From a bacterium (GTDB taxonomy: Bacteria; Patescibacteriota; Patescibacteriia; Buchananbacterales; UBA6539): DNA of 5,766 bases. Both the position numbers and the translations under genes were made by a program. A model generated the notes under the pieces. The model worked only from the letters and a program-made list of their open reading frames with translations, was not told where the DNA came from and did not search any database. Positions 3,869 through 5,766 of this stretch are shown here, one piece after another. Location of the stretch: the NCBI GenBank assembly GCA_023246815.1, contig JAHFHR010000010.1:9620-15385 (forward strand), in the 5' to 3' direction. The first letter of the stretch is position 1. Each line of letters opens with the position of its first letter.

Positions 3869-5696
3869 TATTTTCCAAAAGAAGCGCGTCTGGTGGATTG
3901 TTGGATTGTCAGTGGGCGCGATAGCAATCATCACACTGAGCAGCGTTATCGTGACGTTTGAAATTGCGTATGCGCATAGATTTTATCCGGGCGTTACTAT
4001 TGGTTCGCTCAATGTATCCGGCAAAACAATTGATGCAGTACGTACGATGTTGTCGGATATTGAAGACAAGCTCCAAAATGAGGGGCTTATTTTTTCATAC
4101 CAAGATGAGACTGTTGCCGTCACTCCGATTGTGGTCTCAAATTCGCCGGATCTAGCCAAAGAAATCATCACCTTAAATTTGGAACAAACGGCGCATCAGG
4201 CTTTTGCGATTGGCCGTTCAGGCAACGTACTGACGAATCTGCTCACTCAACTCAAGGTGGCGTTGTTTGGAAAAACTACTAAGACTATCTACAGCCTTGA
4301 CCATCAGGTACTCCTTGATCACCTACAAACAAATTTTTCAAAGTATGAAACACCACCGGTTAACGCGCAGATTACCATCGTTGACAATGAAGTAGTAGTC
4401 ACTCCTGAAACTCCAGGTCATATTTTTAATTACGCGCACGTCACTAACGACGTGGAGCAACAACTGGCGAGTCTGGTATTTCATCCAATCACCCTTGAGT
4501 TGAAATCAGTTGATGCTGAAATAACACAAACCGCCACCGCCGGCGCGGTCGCCAGTGTGGAAAATATTTTAGAAATTTCCGGTTTAACACTAACGCATGA
4601 TGACAAGACTTGGATAATTGACAAAGATACCTTAATATCATGGCTTGAATTTCAAGTACAAGACAACGAGGTAGTGGTGGGTGTCAACCAAGAAAATACG
4701 GTTGCTTTTCTAGAAGACATCGCTACAGAAATTAACGTCACCGCCACTGATGCTAAGTTTGAACTTGATGGCAATCGCGTTACTGAGTTTCAACCAAGCC
4801 GCGATGGAGTCAAAGTTGATGTTGAGCAAAGCTACGAACAAATAAACACGCACGTGATGCTCGGTAGGCAAGAAGCTGTTGCGTTAGTAGTAGCAGTTGA
4901 CCCAGCCAAAGTGGCAAACCAAGATTTGAATGATCTTGGCATCATTGATTTGCTTGGTCGTGGACAATCAAATTTTTCCGGTAGCCCGGCGAATCGTCGC
5001 CACAACATAAAAGTCGGTGCTGAGTCGCTTGATGGAGTGTTGATTGAACCGGGCGAAGAATTTTCGCTCCTTGACGCACTAGGAGAAATTGATGGCAGTA
5101 CCGGATATTTACAAGAGTTGGTAATCAAAGGCAACCGTACTATTCCTGAATATGGCGGCGGACTATGCCAGATTGGCAGTACGACATTTCGCGCGGCACT
5201 ATGGTCAGGATTACCAATTACCGCTCGCCGAAATCATTCCTACCGAGTGCGCTATTATGAGCCAGCTGGCATGGACGCAACCATTTATGATCCGGCGCCG
5301 GACATGAAGTTTTTAAACGACACCGGACATCACATTTTATTTATCGCCAGAATGGAAGGTGATGATTTGGTATTTGAATTTTATGGAACTCCTGATGGTC
5401 GCAAAGTAACCATTGAACCAAACCCGCCAAGAATTTACAATATCACCGCTCCTGGTGAGCCGCGATATATTGAAACCGAAGATCTGGCACCTGGTGAAAA
5501 AAAGAAAGTAGAATCAGCTCACGCTGGTGCTGACACCTATTTCAAATATACCATTGAGTACCCCGATGGTACCATCAAGGAACAAGAATTCAACAGCCAC
5601 TATGTATCATGGCCTGAAGTATGGCTAGTTGGCAAAGAAGCAAGCACCACTACCGACAACGTCCTACCCGTTGAAGTACCCATTGTGCAAAACTAA
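3837..5696 (+). CDS. Membrane-anchored VanW-family protein with two peptidoglycan-binding-type domains
   Basis: The 619-residue protein has a short cytoplasmic N terminus, one membrane helix (about 19-45) and a large extracytoplasmic part. Two copies of a YpeB/PG_binding_4-like domain lie at about 151-231 and 279-355; each has a NAQITIVDNEVVVTPE- or DAKFELDGNRVTEFQP-type strand pair, then G-H-I-F or G-V-K-V. The VanW domain covers about 376-525, with F-S-G-S-P-A-N-R (380-387), P-G-E-E-F-S (405-410), the signature G-G-G-L-C-Q-I-G-S-T-T (440-450, Cys444) and A-R-R-N-H-S (463-468). The C-terminal stretch 536-600 (APGEKKKVE, YPDGTIKE) resembles a G5-type domain. VanW occurs in some vancomycin-resistance clusters but is widespread and its biochemical role is unproven; nothing here indicates vancomycin resistance, and a cell-wall role is inferred. 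The ATG at 3837 lies inside the preceding gene and gives a complete anchor; no Shine-Dalgarno is visible. Confidence 0.93.
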   Translation: MAYRVNQQPSDIFQKKRVWWIVGLSVGAIAIITLSSVIVTFEIAYAHRFYPGVTIGSLNVSGKTIDAVRTMLSDIEDKLQNEGLIFSYQDETVAVTPIVVSNSPDLAKEIITLNLEQTAHQAFAIGRSGNVLTNLLTQLKVALFGKTTKTIYSLDHQVLLDHLQTNFSKYETPPVNAQITIVDNEVVVTPETPGHIFNYAHVTNDVEQQLASLVFHPITLELKSVDAEITQTATAGAVASVENILEISGLTLTHDDKTWIIDKDTLISWLEFQVQDNEVVVGVNQENTVAFLEDIATEINVTATDAKFELDGNRVTEFQPSRDGVKVDVEQSYEQINTHVMLGRQEAVALVVAVDPAKVANQDLNDLGIIDLLGRGQSNFSGSPANRRHNIKVGAESLDGVLIEPGEEFSLLDALGEIDGSTGYLQELVIKGNRTIPEYGGGLCQIGSTTFRAALWSGLPITARRNHSYRVRYYEPAGMDATIYDPAPDMKFLNDTGHHILFIARMEGDDLVFEFYGTPDGRKVTIEPNPPRIYNITAPGEPRYIETEDLAPGEKKKVESAHAGADTYFKYTIEYPDGTIKEQEFNSHYVSWPEVWLVGKEASTTTDNVLPVEVPIVQN

Positions 5697-5699
5697 AAA

Positions 5700-5728
5700 C
5701 AGCCGCGCCATAAAGGCGGGCTGCTTTT
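5700..5728 (+). terminator. Rho-independent terminator of the hsp20-VanW operon
   Basis: Four bases after the VanW stop, CAGCCGCGCC (5700-5709) pairs with GGCGGGCTG (5715-5723), giving nine GC-rich pairs with a single bulged G (5705) and the loop ATAAA. CTTTTC follows. On the minus strand the same hairpin is followed by five T residues, so it could also terminate a convergent gene entering from the right of the window. Confidence 0.85.
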
Positions 5729-5766
5729 CTGATCTTGATCAGCACGTACGTACCGTTCAAGAGTCT
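5729..5766. other. Unassigned edge sequence with short palindromes
   Basis: The last 38 bases contain a perfect dyad CTGATC-TT-GATCAG (5729-5742) and the palindrome GTACGTAC (5746-5753). No gene can be called. A minus-strand frame is open from the edge through the terminator to a TAG at 5695-5693, but the part reading through a terminator hairpin is unlikely to be a genuine protein end. Confidence 0.4.

Noticed and set aside
4832..5134. 100-residue minus-strand open frame inside the VanW gene
   Set aside because: It is antisense to conserved VanW residues and has no upstream signals.
3837..5696. Vancomycin-resistance cluster
   Set aside because: Only a VanW-family protein is present; there is no VanH/A/X-type enzyme or two-component system in the window, and VanW proteins are widespread without resistance.

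Overview
The window looks like chromosomal DNA from an uncultured bacterium, most plausibly a member of the Patescibacteria (Candidate Phyla Radiation). This placement is inferred from gene style: large secreted FN3/fibro-slime proteins with VLG-type linkers and repeated C-terminal modules, a VanW protein behind small compact genes, tRNA with encoded CCA, and no recognisable Shine-Dalgarno sequences. There is no marker gene to prove it. TGA is used as a stop (end of the gene at 3632-3868) and never appears inside the other frames, which argues against the TGA=Gly code of Gracilibacteria/Absconditabacteria.

Layout. Positions 1-3078 are read on the minus strand, in the order 755-residue secreted multidomain protein (3078-811), tRNA-Glu(UUC) (701-627), small leucine-rich-repeat lipoprotein (582-91). 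Each of these has its own plausible sigma-70-type promoter. Between the tRNA and the lipoprotein gene, one perfect 11-bp hairpin seems to serve both as the tRNA terminator and, in its far arm, as the -35 region of the next promoter. The lipoprotein mRNA is predicted to be leaderless. A 125-bp divergent intergenic region (3079-3203) carries two back-to-back promoters with extended -10 elements. From it a plus-strand operon runs rightward: Hsp20 chaperone (3204-3632), a 78-residue DUF3006-like small protein (3632-3868) and a membrane-anchored VanW-family protein (3837-5696). The three frames overlap and are probably translationally coupled. The operon ends in a bidirectional-looking rho-independent terminator (5700-5728), with about 40 unassigned bases after it.

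How the genes relate. Three of the five proteins are predicted to act outside the cytoplasmic membrane: the FN3/PA14-like adhesin or scaffold, the LRR lipoprotein, and the VanW protein with two peptidoglycan-binding-type modules. The window is therefore mostly cell-envelope or surface functions, with a stress chaperone co-transcribed with the VanW gene. I see no mobile element, CRISPR array, origin or toxin-antitoxin pair. The most unusual points are the fused terminator/promoter with a leaderless mRNA, the three VLGSS motifs in linkers of the secreted protein, its triplicated C-terminal module, and a long hairpin in the predicted tRNA leader.
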